A stretch of 64,000 bases of DNA from Asticcacaulis machinosus. GTDB taxonomy: Bacteria; Pseudomonadota; Alphaproteobacteria; Caulobacterales; Caulobacteraceae. The translations under genes were made by a program, and so were the position numbers. This document shows, in pieces, positions 1-8,222 of the stretch. The first letter of the stretch is position 1, and each line of letters starts with the position of its first letter. Location: assembly GCF_028550435.1 (NCBI RefSeq), contig NZ_JAQQKV010000002.1, positions 868,001-932,000 of the forward strand, written 5' to 3'. Under the pieces are notes generated by a model. It had not been told where the DNA came from and searched no databases. It saw nothing but the letters and a program-made list of their open reading frames with translations.

Positions 1-1127
1 ATGCCGCCAGATCAAAGCGCGCATTGGGGTTCACCGGCACTTCGCCACGGCGCAGTTCCAGATAAAGTTCGGTCTTTTTTGACGACAGATTGGGCATGCG
101 CCCGACCGGTTCACCGGCGATCACGGTCTGACCCGCATCGACATAGACCCGACCAAGACCGGTCAGCACGATCCGCTCATCTGCACCCGTGCGCACGATC
201 ACCACCTGTCCATAGGTATCGAGCGGCCCGGCATATTCTACCGTGCCATTGCCGGGGGCGGTCACTTGCGCGCCGGGTGCCGATTCCAAGGTCAGGCCGC
301 GGCTGCCTTCGACGCCATAGTCACCGACTTTTTTACCCAAGATCGGGGATTTGAGACGGTTATCTTTCGAAGCCCCAAGAAGGCCTTTGAGCGGCAGGTT
401 ACCGCGCAGGCGGTCGGACTGGCTTTTCAGCACCAGGGCCTGACGTTCCGCCGCATCGGCTTCGCGCAAAAGCTGGTCTTCCAGATCGTATTTTTCCGCG
501 ATCAGCGCTTCGATCCTGGCCTGCTGTTCCGATACATCGCTCTCAGACACGAACAGGGCTTCCGATTGCAGGGCGGCGGCGCGTCTGACGTTGATCAGGG
601 TTTTGTTCTGTTCGGATAGCTTGGCGGCGCGCAGTTTCAACTCCGGCGTGATTTCCTTCATGATGATGGCGGCGACCACGGCATCATTGGCGCGGCGTGA
701 GGACACGAAAATGGCCGGTGGCGGATTGCGTGAATAAAGCTGCAGGGCGGATAGCAGGCGCGATTGTTTGGCGCGAACGGCCCCTAATCTTCGGGTCAGA
801 TCGGCTTCCATCTGATTGAGGGTCTCAAGCTTAGCACGGTAGATAGCGCTGCGTTTTTCGGAAGCGCCCTGCTGGCGGGAAATCGCGACGATCTGCTCGC
901 GCAGTTTTTCTATCTCAGACGCAATCTGACGGGCCGAGGCGCGGCGCGTGTTGGTGGTGCGTTCAGCAGCGGTCAGGCGTGCATCGATGGCGTCCAGTTC
1001 GGCCTGAGCCTGTTTTGACAGGGGGGGCTTGGATTGGCTGGTCACCGGCCCGGTCAGGCACAACAACCCCGTCACGACCAAAGCCGCAACACTGGCGGGT
1101 TTAAGCTGACGGGGTGGTTTGCGCATT
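1..1127 (-). CDS. EnvC-like murein hydrolase activator (degenerate M23/LytM), 3' end outside window
   Basis: About 375 residues are visible; the C-terminus lies beyond the left edge. The start MRKPPRQLKPASVAALV leads into a hydrophobic signal segment. A long charged coiled-coil follows, then a LytM/M23 domain beginning near VGDYGVEGSRGLTLESAPG. The usual zinc ligands look replaced: RGLTLE stands where an active peptidase has HxGxD, and LYLELRRG where it has LHFE. This is the EnvC pattern, in which a catalytically dead LytM domain activates periplasmic amidases at division. The gene follows rlmH and a glycine-rich gene on the same strand. In many alphaproteobacteria a carboxyl-terminal protease gene follows, which would lie off the window. 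The family call is secure; loss of catalysis is inferred from the missing histidines. Confidence 0.87.
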
Positions 1128-1165
1128 ACCTATGGGTAAACCGGTTTGACGCGCTTCTCAATAGG

Positions 1166-2074
1166 TTAGCCGATTTCGCCTCTGATGCGTCCCGACAGTA
1201 TCAGTTCGACCGGAATGTTATTGGCGCGAACCGCATAGCCGCCCGCTCCACCACCGCGCCCGCGATCGCCCAGACCGGGTTCGCCGTCGCGACCCGCATT
1301 GCCGCCGTTTCCGCCAGGTGTGGCATTGGCCATCGTACTTGCCGATCCGGACATGGGGGGTGGTATGATGCTTCCACTCCAGTACCATCCTGTCACTGAG
1401 TGATTATTGCCGCCACGGCCGGGGCTGTGGAGCGTACCCGGCCGGCCATTATTGGCACCGCCATTTCCACCGGAGCCGCCAATGCCATACTGACCATTGG
1501 GAAAGCCGCCCCCTCCGCCTCCGCCTCCGGGCGCGCCCTGGCCCTCTCCAATCGAGCCGCCGCTGACCTCAGCACCACCGCCCCCTCCGCCTCCGCCTTC
1601 AACAGTGCCGGTTTCAGCGATTACAATAAGGATGGGCGCACGCACATAGATGGCGTCGCCGCCTTTCGTGCCGGATTTTGCACCGGGGACAGGGCCGCCA
1701 TCGCCACCATTGCCGCCCCCACCATAGACCTTGCCGTTGATGGCCAACGCAAGATAAGCGGTGTCGGGCCAGTCGCCGGTATCGATCGCCGTTCCGCCGC
1801 CGGGTTTGCCCATGATGGTCGTCTGTTTTTCGACCACGAACAGGAAGTTTGCAGGGGATTTCCCGTCATATCCGGCCTTGTCGGCCAATGTCCGCAAATC
1901 GGCGGGTTCAGTGACCACTATGGTCGTCAGGGGCTTGGACATCCGATCCGGCGGCAGATTGGCGGTCACCGTCACGGTTGTGACATTTTCAGGATTATCA
2001 GGTTTGTCCTGAGCGGTCGCCGCCCCCGCTGCCACCCACAACGCCACCAGCAGCGCGCACCATTTTAATGTCAT
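1166..2074 (-). CDS. secreted glycine-rich protein with phage-adhesin-like layout
   Basis: 302 residues. The start at 2074 has a GAGGGGG ribosome binding site; an in-frame start upstream would add about 49 unlikely residues. A signal peptide (MTLKWCALLVALWVAAGAA, cut near TAQ) precedes a mixed region of about 100 residues. Blocks of four to eight consecutive glycines and GGNGG units follow, interrupted by short beta-like segments such as DAIYVRAPILIVIAETGTV. The C-terminus closes with AVRANNIPVELILSGRIRG. Alternating polyglycine blocks with a final hydrophobic strand and a G-R-I-x-G end resemble the glycine-rich receptor-binding domain of T-even phage Gp38 and related tail-tip proteins. Here the protein carries a signal peptide and sits among housekeeping genes. 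A surface or extracellular role is inferred; I do not recognise a named family. Confidence 0.7.
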   Translation of the reverse strand: MTLKWCALLVALWVAAGAATAQDKPDNPENVTTVTVTANLPPDRMSKPLTTIVVTEPADLRTLADKAGYDGKSPANFLFVVEKQTTIMGKPGGGTAIDTGDWPDTAYLALAINGKVYGGGGNGGDGGPVPGAKSGTKGGDAIYVRAPILIVIAETGTVEGGGGGGGGAEVSGGSIGEGQGAPGGGGGGGGFPNGQYGIGGSGGNGGANNGRPGTLHSPGRGGNNHSVTGWYWSGSIIPPPMSGSASTMANATPGGNGGNAGRDGEPGLGDRGRGGGAGGYAVRANNIPVELILSGRIRGEIG

Positions 2075-2091
2075 GATAGCCCCCTCAGTCT

Positions 2092-2128
2092 GTATAATTA
2101 TACTGTATACAACTGAGGCGCGTGTCAA
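2092..2128 (-). promoter_or_regulatory. putative promoter with palindrome upstream of the glycine-rich gene
   Basis: On the minus strand TTGACA (2128-2123) is followed 20 bases later by TATAAT (2102-2097), 23 bases before the glycine-rich gene's start codon. Both hexamers match the sigma-70 consensus, but the spacing is longer than the usual 16-18. The -10 lies inside a perfect 12-base palindrome, GTATAATTATAC (2092-2103), with a second GTATAC at 2105-2110. A repressor site overlapping the promoter is possible. The rlmH stop codon lies just upstream, so the gene may be transcribed on its own. Confidence 0.45.
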
Positions 2129-2130
2129 GT

Positions 2131-2610
2131 TTAGTCGCGGTGATATGGCGACCCGGAAAGTATGGTGGTCGCACGGTACATCTGTTCGGCCAGCATGAGG
2201 CGTACCAAAGCGTGAGGCCATGTCTGGGGGCCAAAGGCCAGTGTAAAGGCTGAGGCCTTGACCAGTTCCGGATCAAGGCCATCGGCGCCACCGATGACAA
2301 AGGCCATCTTACGTTCACCGCGATCCTTGAATTTATCGATGCGGGCAGCGATCTGGCGTGAGGTCAGAAGTTCCCCGCGCTCATCGCAAGCGACAATCGC
2401 CACGCCTTCGCCAAGTGCTGTCAGAATGGCTTCGGCCTCTTGGGCTTTAGTGGGGGCTTTATTGGTTTTCTTAGTCTCGATTTCGAGCAGTTCAGCAGGG
2501 CCCAAACCTAAAGCGCGCCCCGTATTGGAGGCGCGCTGAAGGTAGTCGCGGGTAAGGGTATTTTCAGGCGTCGAGCCTAAGCGCCCGACTGCCGCCAGAA
2601 TTAGCTTCAT
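2131..2610 (-). CDS. rlmH: 23S rRNA pseudouridine(1915) N3-methyltransferase RlmH
   Basis: 159 residues, the usual RlmH length. It methylates N3 of pseudouridine 1915 in helix 69 of 23S rRNA using S-adenosylmethionine. The SPOUT-type C-terminal half is clear: FVIGGADGLDPELV is the cofactor-binding glycine loop, and the conserved tail reads LMLAEQMYRATTILSGSPYHRD. CDERGELLTSRQIA is the family's central motif. The gene starts 14 bases after the rsfS stop and both are probably cotranscribed, a conserved pair in many bacteria. Confidence 0.96.
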   Translation of the reverse strand: MKLILAAVGRLGSTPENTLTRDYLQRASNTGRALGLGPAELLEIETKKTNKAPTKAQEAEAILTALGEGVAIVACDERGELLTSRQIAARIDKFKDRGERKMAFVIGGADGLDPELVKASAFTLAFGPQTWPHALVRLMLAEQMYRATTILSGSPYHRD

Positions 2611-2624
2611 ACAGGCGGGTGACC

Positions 2625-3089
2625 TTAGTTTGTGGACACCGTATGGCCGGTGCCGGTCGCCGAAACCGACCAGATTTTCTCAATGTTGTAAAAGGCGCGT
2701 ACTTCCGGGCGGAACAGGTGCACGACCACATCACCCACATCGATCAATACCCAGTCGCAAGCCGGCAGGCCTTCGATCTTGGCCTTCCCGTGACCGGCAT
2801 CCTTCAATGCGCGCAGCACATGGTCTGCCAGAGCGCCAACGTGGCGGTGCGAGCGGCCCGATGCGATGATCAGTGTGTCGGCCATGGATGATTTGCCGCG
2901 CAGGTCGATGCAGACGATATCCTGCGCCTTATCGTCATCCAGACGGTTGAGGATTAGGGTTTCAAGCGCCAAATCTTCGCCGTCCGCCGGGGACAGGCTA
3001 CTGAGATCGATGGCAGGTTCACCGGCATCATGCACGGAGGATGGAGCGGTGGACGGGGCCGTTGCGGCCGGTTGACGAGACAGTGTCAT
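2625..3089 (-). CDS. rsfS: ribosome silencing factor RsfS (YbeB/Iojap)
   Basis: 154 residues. The Iojap/RsfS domain spans roughly residues 40-145: LILNRLDDDKAQDIVCIDLR, then ADTLIIASGRSHRHVGALAD and DVVVHLFRPEVRAFYNIEKIW, all family hallmarks. RsfS binds ribosomal protein L14 and blocks joining of the 50S and 30S subunits when nutrients are short. A low-complexity Ala/Pro/Ser N-terminal extension of about 35 residues precedes the domain. The start has AAGGAACC just upstream. It sits between nadD and rlmH, the usual alphaproteobacterial order. Confidence 0.95.
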   Translation of the reverse strand: MTLSRQPAATAPSTAPSSVHDAGEPAIDLSSLSPADGEDLALETLILNRLDDDKAQDIVCIDLRGKSSMADTLIIASGRSHRHVGALADHVLRALKDAGHGKAKIEGLPACDWVLIDVGDVVVHLFRPEVRAFYNIEKIWSVSATGTGHTVSTN

Positions 3090-3175
3090 GGTTCCTTAGA
3101 TTACAGATAGTACGTCGACCTTAGCACATTAAATCGCCAAGGTCATCCACGTTGGTTAGGGGCTGTGGGTAATTT

Positions 3176-3228
3176 TAGAGCGTTTTCCCATCAAATGATA
3201 TCATTTGATGGATCAGAAAGAGCGACCA
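3176..3228. repeat. 53-base palindromic intergenic repeat, copy 1
   Basis: A 53-base unit whose core, CATCAAATGAT followed directly by ATCATTTGATG (3189-3210), is a perfect 22-base palindrome. It is followed by GATCAGAAAGAGCGACCA. A second copy at 17093-17145 differs at only a few positions. It lies in the gap between rsfS and nadD, just after the nadD stop. The pattern fits a dispersed non-coding palindromic element; function unknown. Confidence 0.75.
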
Positions 3229-3231
3229 CAT

Positions 3232-3885
3232 TTAGGTGACCGATTTGCGCCGAAGGTTGCGCAGGGCGGTCGATGAGGCGGTATGGAGCGGGCCGGTCAG
3301 ATAGGTCCAGGCCGGAACCTTTTGATGGGCAAGGGTTTTGGCAGCTTGCGCTGAGACGCGGGCATGGGCAAAACGGCGCGCAGTCGGTGAAAAACGGCTG
3401 TTCATCAAGGCGCCCGGCCGCGACACTATGGCCATCGGGATCATGTGCGCGATCTGCGTCCAGCCGCGCCAGCGATGGAAGGAGGCCAGACTGTCGCCAC
3501 CCATGATCCAGACGAAATTCACACCGGGGTAGCGGGCCTTGAGGGCGCGCAGGGTGTCGAGCGTGTAGTTAGCCTTAATGCGGGTTTCAAAATCAGAGAT
3601 TATGTCACGCGGCCCGATAAACGGGCGAATGGCGTCGATCCGGTCGGATAGAGGTGCCGTTTCATGATTTGATTTCAAAGGGTTCTGTGGCGACACCAGC
3701 CAGATGATCTTATCCAGCCCAAGGGCGATGCGCGCGGTATTGGCGACATGGGCGTGGCCTTCGTGGGCCGGATTGAATGAGCCGCCAAACAGCCCGATCG
3801 TCATGCCGCGCTCCAGATGCAGGCCGGTACGCAGCGCACCGGGCCGCACAGAATGATAAAGAGGGGCGGGACCGGCGAACCACAT
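3232..3885 (-). CDS. nadD: nicotinate-nucleotide adenylyltransferase NadD
   Basis: 217 residues. It adenylylates nicotinate mononucleotide to deamido-NAD in NAD synthesis. The nucleotidyltransferase signature GLFGGSFNPAHEGH carries the (H/T)xGH motif. WLVSPQNPLK, the DFETRI-YTLDTL region and the C-terminal STALR, the family's ISSTxIR motif, are all present. There are two possible starts. The one given matches the family habit of a 20-30 residue N-terminal extension, while M28 at 3804 has a better ribosome binding site (GGAG, 6 bases away). The gene lies downstream of obgE, separated by a palindromic repeat. Confidence 0.95.
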   Translation of the reverse strand: MWFAGPAPLYHSVRPGALRTGLHLERGMTIGLFGGSFNPAHEGHAHVANTARIALGLDKIIWLVSPQNPLKSNHETAPLSDRIDAIRPFIGPRDIISDFETRIKANYTLDTLRALKARYPGVNFVWIMGGDSLASFHRWRGWTQIAHMIPMAIVSRPGALMNSRFSPTARRFAHARVSAQAAKTLAHQKVPAWTYLTGPLHTASSTALRNLRRKSVT

Positions 3886-3889
3886 GAGT

Positions 3890-3948
3890 TAGCGCATTCC
3901 CAAAAGTGCCAAAACACTTTCATGGCGGTTTTGGGATATAAATGCGCG
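3890..3948. repeat. RPE-like palindromic repeat between nadD and obgE
   Basis: Outer arms GCGCATT (3892-3898) and ATGCGC (3942-3947) enclose CCCAAAAGTG ... GCGGTTTTGGG. It resembles the element at 47521-47569 and the interspersed palindromes, known from memory in Rhizobiales and Caulobacterales, with the pattern GCGCATCCC-AAAAGTG-N-CGGTTTT-GATGCGC. It fills nearly all of the gap between nadD and obgE. Confidence 0.65.
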
Positions 3949-3962
3949 GCCAAAAAACACGT

Positions 3963-5092
<1,130 letters not shown>

Positions 5093-5098
<6 letters not shown>

Positions 5099-5683
5099 GA
5101 TTTTGATCAGGTGCAGGGCCGTATGGCCACTATCACGCATCAGGGAGGTTTCCTGCGTGCGACGGCCTGTGTAGAGAAATCCTGACCGGATCAGAACCTG
5201 AGCGGAAGGCGCGTTATCGGCAAAGTGCGCCGCATGAACGATTCTCGCGCCGCCATATGTGCGCAGCCAGCCAAGCGCGGCTGTCACAGCCTCAGTCCCA
5301 TAACCGTGGTTTTGGTAAGGGTGGGCAATAAACAGACTCAGCATCGGGCCAAAGCTGTCCTGGCCTACGGTTTCGGAAAACAGCAGGACACCAATCAGTC
5401 TCCCGCCCAACCGGATGCCCCACTTGGGGAAACGGCGCGAATGCTGGGTCATGGCCATGCTGAGAAACGCGAAGGCGTCGTCCAGTTCGAACGGATGCGG
5501 GATGTCGTGGGTCATCCGCGCCGTTTCAGCCGAGGCAAATACCTGCGTCAGGGCCGTGACATCGGAAAAGGTCAGCGGGCTTAAAACCAGCCGCGCGCTT
5601 TCAACCCGCGCGGACGGGAGGGGTGTATGCAAAATGGGGGGCGTTAAACTTAAATCTCTGCCCCCGAAATCCTTGGAGATCAT
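5093..5683 (-). CDS. GNAT family N-acetyltransferase (RimJ/RimL type)
   Basis: 196 residues. The RimJ/RimL-like GNAT fold starts with ARLVLSPLTFSDVTAL and includes WGIRLGGRLIGVL (beta 4 region). The acetyl-CoA loop reads PYQNHGYGTEAV, a good Q/R-x-x-G-x-G/A motif, and the C-terminal strand contains NAPSAQVLIRSGFLYTG. A GNAT gene between rpmA and obgE is common in alphaproteobacteria. Its substrate is not evident; acetylation of a protein N-terminus or a small amine are both possible. Its 3' end forms part of the terminator stem at 5059-5098. Confidence 0.85.
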
Positions 5684-5719
5684 CGGAGTGTGTCCTTAGA
5701 AAACTGAACGCGGGGCAAA

Positions 5720-5752
5720 GAAAAAGGGGAGCCGGTATGATCCGAACTCCCC
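5720..5752 (-). terminator. intrinsic terminator downstream of rpmA
   Basis: On the minus strand GGGGAG ... CTCCCC (5752-5726), with extra pairing inside the loop, is followed by TTTTTCTTT. It lies between the rpmA stop and the GNAT start and should end most ribosomal-protein transcripts. Confidence 0.7.
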
Positions 5753-5766
5753 GCTTATCGCTTTAG

Positions 5767-5801
5767 TTCAGATCGGGCTTAAGGGTTAAGCGCGATCTGA
5801 A
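5767..5801. repeat. inverted repeat downstream of rpmA
   Basis: TTCAGATCG (5767-5775) and CGATCTGAA (5793-5801) pair, and inside them GCTTAA pairs with TTAAGC. It sits just after rpmA and just before the terminator at 5720-5752 on the minus strand. It could protect the 3' end of the mRNA or act as a second terminator. Confidence 0.5.
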
Positions 5802-5818
5802 ACATGTCTTCGATCGGC

Positions 5819-6088
5819 TTATTCAGCAGCCTGGGCTGCCGGAATGATCGACACATAACAGCGGTTATCGCGCTTGGTGGTGAACTTCACCTGGCCATGA
5901 GCCGTAGCGAAAAGGGTGTGATCGCGGCCCATGCCGACATTTTCACCCGCGAAGAACTTGGTGCCGCGCTGACGGACGATAATGTTGCCAGCGAGGACAG
6001 CTTCGGAGCCGTACTTCTTGACGCCTAGGCGTTTGGATTCTGAATCGCGGCCGTTACGCGACGAACCGCCAGATTTTTTGTGAGCCAT
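5819..6088 (-). CDS. rpmA: 50S ribosomal protein L27
   Basis: 89 residues, the typical L27 length. The N-terminus [20 protein letters not shown] reaches the peptidyl-transferase centre in the family. [20 protein letters not shown] and [16 protein letters not shown] are diagnostic. A strong AGGAGG sits seven bases before the start. It is cotranscribed with rplU, 28 bases upstream. There is no N-terminal cleavage extension of the Firmicutes type. Confidence 0.98.
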   Translation of the reverse strand: MAHKKSGGSSRNGRDSESKRLGVKKYGSEAVLAGNIIVRQRGTKFFAGENVGMGRDHTLFATAHGQVKFTTKRDNRCYVSIIPAAQAAE

Positions 6089-6116
6089 GGTGGCCTCCTA
6101 ATAAAATGGTTGTCGC

Positions 6117-6632
6117 TTAAGCTTCGGTGTCCGAAGCGTCGGCTTTCTTTTTGGCCGGAGCCTTTTTCGCGGGCTTTTCAGCCACAGCTACGTCTGCAAC
6201 CGAAGGAGCCTCGACAGCGGCAGCCACGTCACGCGGAGCCAGATTGCGGGCGCGGGCATTAAGCTCGGCCTTGGTGGTCAGCGAGACGGTGCCGTCCCAC
6301 TTAGCGGACTTACCGGCACCATCGATGCCCGTGACGCGGATCACGGTTTCAACCTGACGGTGGCCACGAGTGCGGCGATAGCCCTGACGACGGGTCTTCT
6401 TGAAGATCTTGACCTTGTCGCCCTTACGGGTTTCGACCAGAGTGCCAACGACCGCACCACCGTCAACCAGCGGAGCGCCGACCACAGCACCGGCTTCGTC
6501 ACCGATCATCAGGATTTCTTCAAAACGGACTTCTGCGCCCGCTTCGCCTTCAAGCTTCTCAACAACCAGAAGGTCGCCGGCTGAAACGCGGTATTGCTTA
6601 CCGCCAGTTTTAATGACCGCGTACATGGTCAA
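6117..6632 (-). CDS. rplU: 50S ribosomal protein L21
   Basis: 171 residues. The L21 domain covers residues 1-103: MYAVIKTGGKQYRVSAGDLL, EKLEGEAG and the C-terminal KTRRQGYRRTRGHRQ. A long extension of about 65 residues follows. It is rich in Ala, Lys and Val and ends AKKAPAKKKADASDTEA. Such Ala/Lys tails on L21 occur in other alphaproteobacteria; the role is unknown. It is the first gene of the rplU-rpmA operon. Confidence 0.97.
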   Translation of the reverse strand: MTMYAVIKTGGKQYRVSAGDLLVVEKLEGEAGAEVRFEEILMIGDEAGAVVGAPLVDGGAVVGTLVETRKGDKVKIFKKTRRQGYRRTRGHRQVETVIRVTGIDGAGKSAKWDGTVSLTTKAELNARARNLAPRDVAAAVEAPSVADVAVAEKPAKKAPAKKKADASDTEA

Positions 6633-6754
6633 GCGCCTCTTATCTATATAGACTAATGCGCAGACCCTGAATTTACCGAATTAAGGTGACTTCAAGCCCG
6701 CGCCATAAACGGGTGACCCAGCAGACAAAAAGCCTGTCGGGCGTGAGGGGCGGA

Positions 6755-6782
6755 CTTATACAGACGATTATTGATGAGTCAA
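6755..6782 (-). promoter_or_regulatory. sigma-70-type promoter of rplU-rpmA
   Basis: On the minus strand TTGACT (6782-6777), a 16-base spacer and TATAAG (6760-6755) lie about 120 bases before the rplU start. The rest of the 300-base gap to cobW (6633-6933) has a small hairpin, GACA-AAAAGCC-TGTC (6724-6738), in the presumed leader, and no gene that I can see. Confidence 0.55.
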
Positions 6783-6933
6783 TCGCAAAGCCGCGGCAAA
6801 TCTGCATTATTGGCGCACGGATGAGCGAAAAATAGTGCAGGCGCTGATCGTGACAATGTTTGCCGCTTGATTTCGATCTTAAAAAGCATACTTAAACACC
6901 AACTCCTGTCTATATTACTGTGAAGGCGCATTT

Positions 6934-8076
6934 ATGGCCGATACTGCATCCATTTCCTCAAAGACCCCTGTGACGGTTCTGACCGGCTATCTGGGGGCGG
7001 GCAAGACGACGCTGCTCAACCGCATCCTGTCGGAAAACCACGGTCAGAAATACGCGGTCATCGTCAATGAATTCGGCGAAATCGGCATCGACAACGACCT
7101 GATCGTCGGGGCCGACGAAGAAGTCTTTGAAATGAACAACGGCTGTGTCTGCTGCACGGTGCGCGGTGATCTGATCCGCATCCTGCAAGGGCTGATGCGC
7201 CGTAAGGGTAAGTTTGATGCCATTATTGTGGAGACCACGGGCTTGGCTGATCCGGGGCCGGTGGCGCAAACCTTTTTTGTTGACGAGGACGTTAAGGCCA
7301 AGACCTATCTGGATAGTGTGACCGCTCTGGTTGATGCCAAGCACTTCAAATCGGCGCTGGATGCCGACCGGGTGGTTAAGGAACAGATCGCCTTTGCCGA
7401 TCAGGTTATCCTCAATAAGACCGATCTGGTGACGCCGGAGGAGCTGAATGAAGTCGAGGCCCGTATCCGCGGCCTGAACCCGCTGGCGACCATTCAACGC
7501 GCTGAGCGTTCGGGTGTCGATATCAAAAGCCTGCTGAACCAACACCGCTTTGACCTGTCGAAGATGGACGGCATCGCCAATCATGACGACCACGGCCCGG
7601 ACTGTGCCGATGATTGCGGCCATGATTACCATTACGATCATAGTCACCACCATCACGATCATAATCCGGCCCACGGTGAAGCTGGCCATGTCCATGACGA
7701 ACACTGCGGCCATGACCATCACCACCATGATCACGGTCACGCTCATGATCATGGGCACATTAATCCGATCCATGACAATGAAATTCGCTCGGTATCGCTG
7801 TCGTCGGACAAACCGCTGGACGGCGTGCGCTTTACCAAATGGATCGATCAGCTTCTGGCCGCTAAAGGCCCTGACATTCTGCGCGCCAAGGGCATTATCG
7901 ACGTGGCCGGCGAAGATAAGCGTCTGGTGTTTCAGGCGGTGCACATGATCCTCGAAGGCGAACTGCAAGCGCCGTGGAAAGACAGCGAAAACCGCTTCTC
8001 ACGCGCGGTGTTTATCGGCCGCCATCTCGATGAAGTGGCCCTGCGCGCCGGTTTCGAAGCCTGTATCAAAGTTTAA
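6934..8076 (+). CDS. CobW/COG0523 family GTPase with histidine-rich metal-binding loop
   Basis: 380 residues. This is a G3E-family P-loop GTPase: Walker A GYLGAGKTTLLNRI, switch NEFGEIGID, the metal site NGCVCCTVRGDL (the CxCC hallmark), Walker B ETTGLADPGP and the guanine motif NKTD. Residues about 216-285 form a hydrophilic insert packed with His and Asp plus a few cysteines (HDHSHHHHDHNPAH, CGHDHHHHDHGHAHDHGH). The CobW C-terminal domain ends the protein. COG0523 members deliver or insert zinc or other metals into target proteins. The histidine content favours zinc here, but the metal is inferred. A WD40 gene follows after a palindromic repeat. Confidence 0.9.
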   Translation: MADTASISSKTPVTVLTGYLGAGKTTLLNRILSENHGQKYAVIVNEFGEIGIDNDLIVGADEEVFEMNNGCVCCTVRGDLIRILQGLMRRKGKFDAIIVETTGLADPGPVAQTFFVDEDVKAKTYLDSVTALVDAKHFKSALDADRVVKEQIAFADQVILNKTDLVTPEELNEVEARIRGLNPLATIQRAERSGVDIKSLLNQHRFDLSKMDGIANHDDHGPDCADDCGHDYHYDHSHHHHDHNPAHGEAGHVHDEHCGHDHHHHDHGHAHDHGHINPIHDNEIRSVSLSSDKPLDGVRFTKWIDQLLAAKGPDILRAKGIIDVAGEDKRLVFQAVHMILEGELQAPWKDSENRFSRAVFIGRHLDEVALRAGFEACIKV

Positions 8077-8094
8077 AACCCGCCGCCCCGGCTT

Positions 8095-8198
8095 GCGGGG
8101 GAGGTAGATTTTTGCTTTAGCAACAAGACGGAGGGGGCAGCGTCACGGAAGGTGTTGCCCCCTCCGTTGTCTCATGCTTTCGACAACACCTCCCCCGC
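8095..8198. repeat. nested palindromic repeat (G/C-rich type), copy 1
   Basis: Two nested perfect inverted repeats: outer GCGGGGGAGGT (8095-8105) with ACCTCCCCCGC (8188-8198), and inner ACGGAGGGGGCA (8128-8139) with TGCCCCCTCCGT (8156-8167). Related G/C-rich hairpins lie at 20531-20673 and 48648-48698. The right edge runs into GGGGAGGAGG, which serves as the ribosome binding site of the next gene. Confidence 0.75.
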
Positions 8199-8222
8199 AC
8201 GCAGGGGAGGAGGAATATAAAA

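Noticed and set aside
6884-6910. Second CtrA-like site before cobW (TTAA...TTAA)
   Set aside because: The half-sites are nine bases apart, not seven.
6633-6933. Cobalamin or zinc riboswitch or Zur box before the CobW GTPase gene
   Set aside because: No B12-box-like GCCACTG or clear Zur palindrome is visible; only the rplU promoter and a small hairpin are supported.
6958-7968. Long open frame of about 336 codons on the minus strand inside cobW
   Set aside because: It is the mirror of the histidine-rich gene, whose codon pattern avoids stops on the other strand. It has no ribosome binding site and no recognisable protein features.
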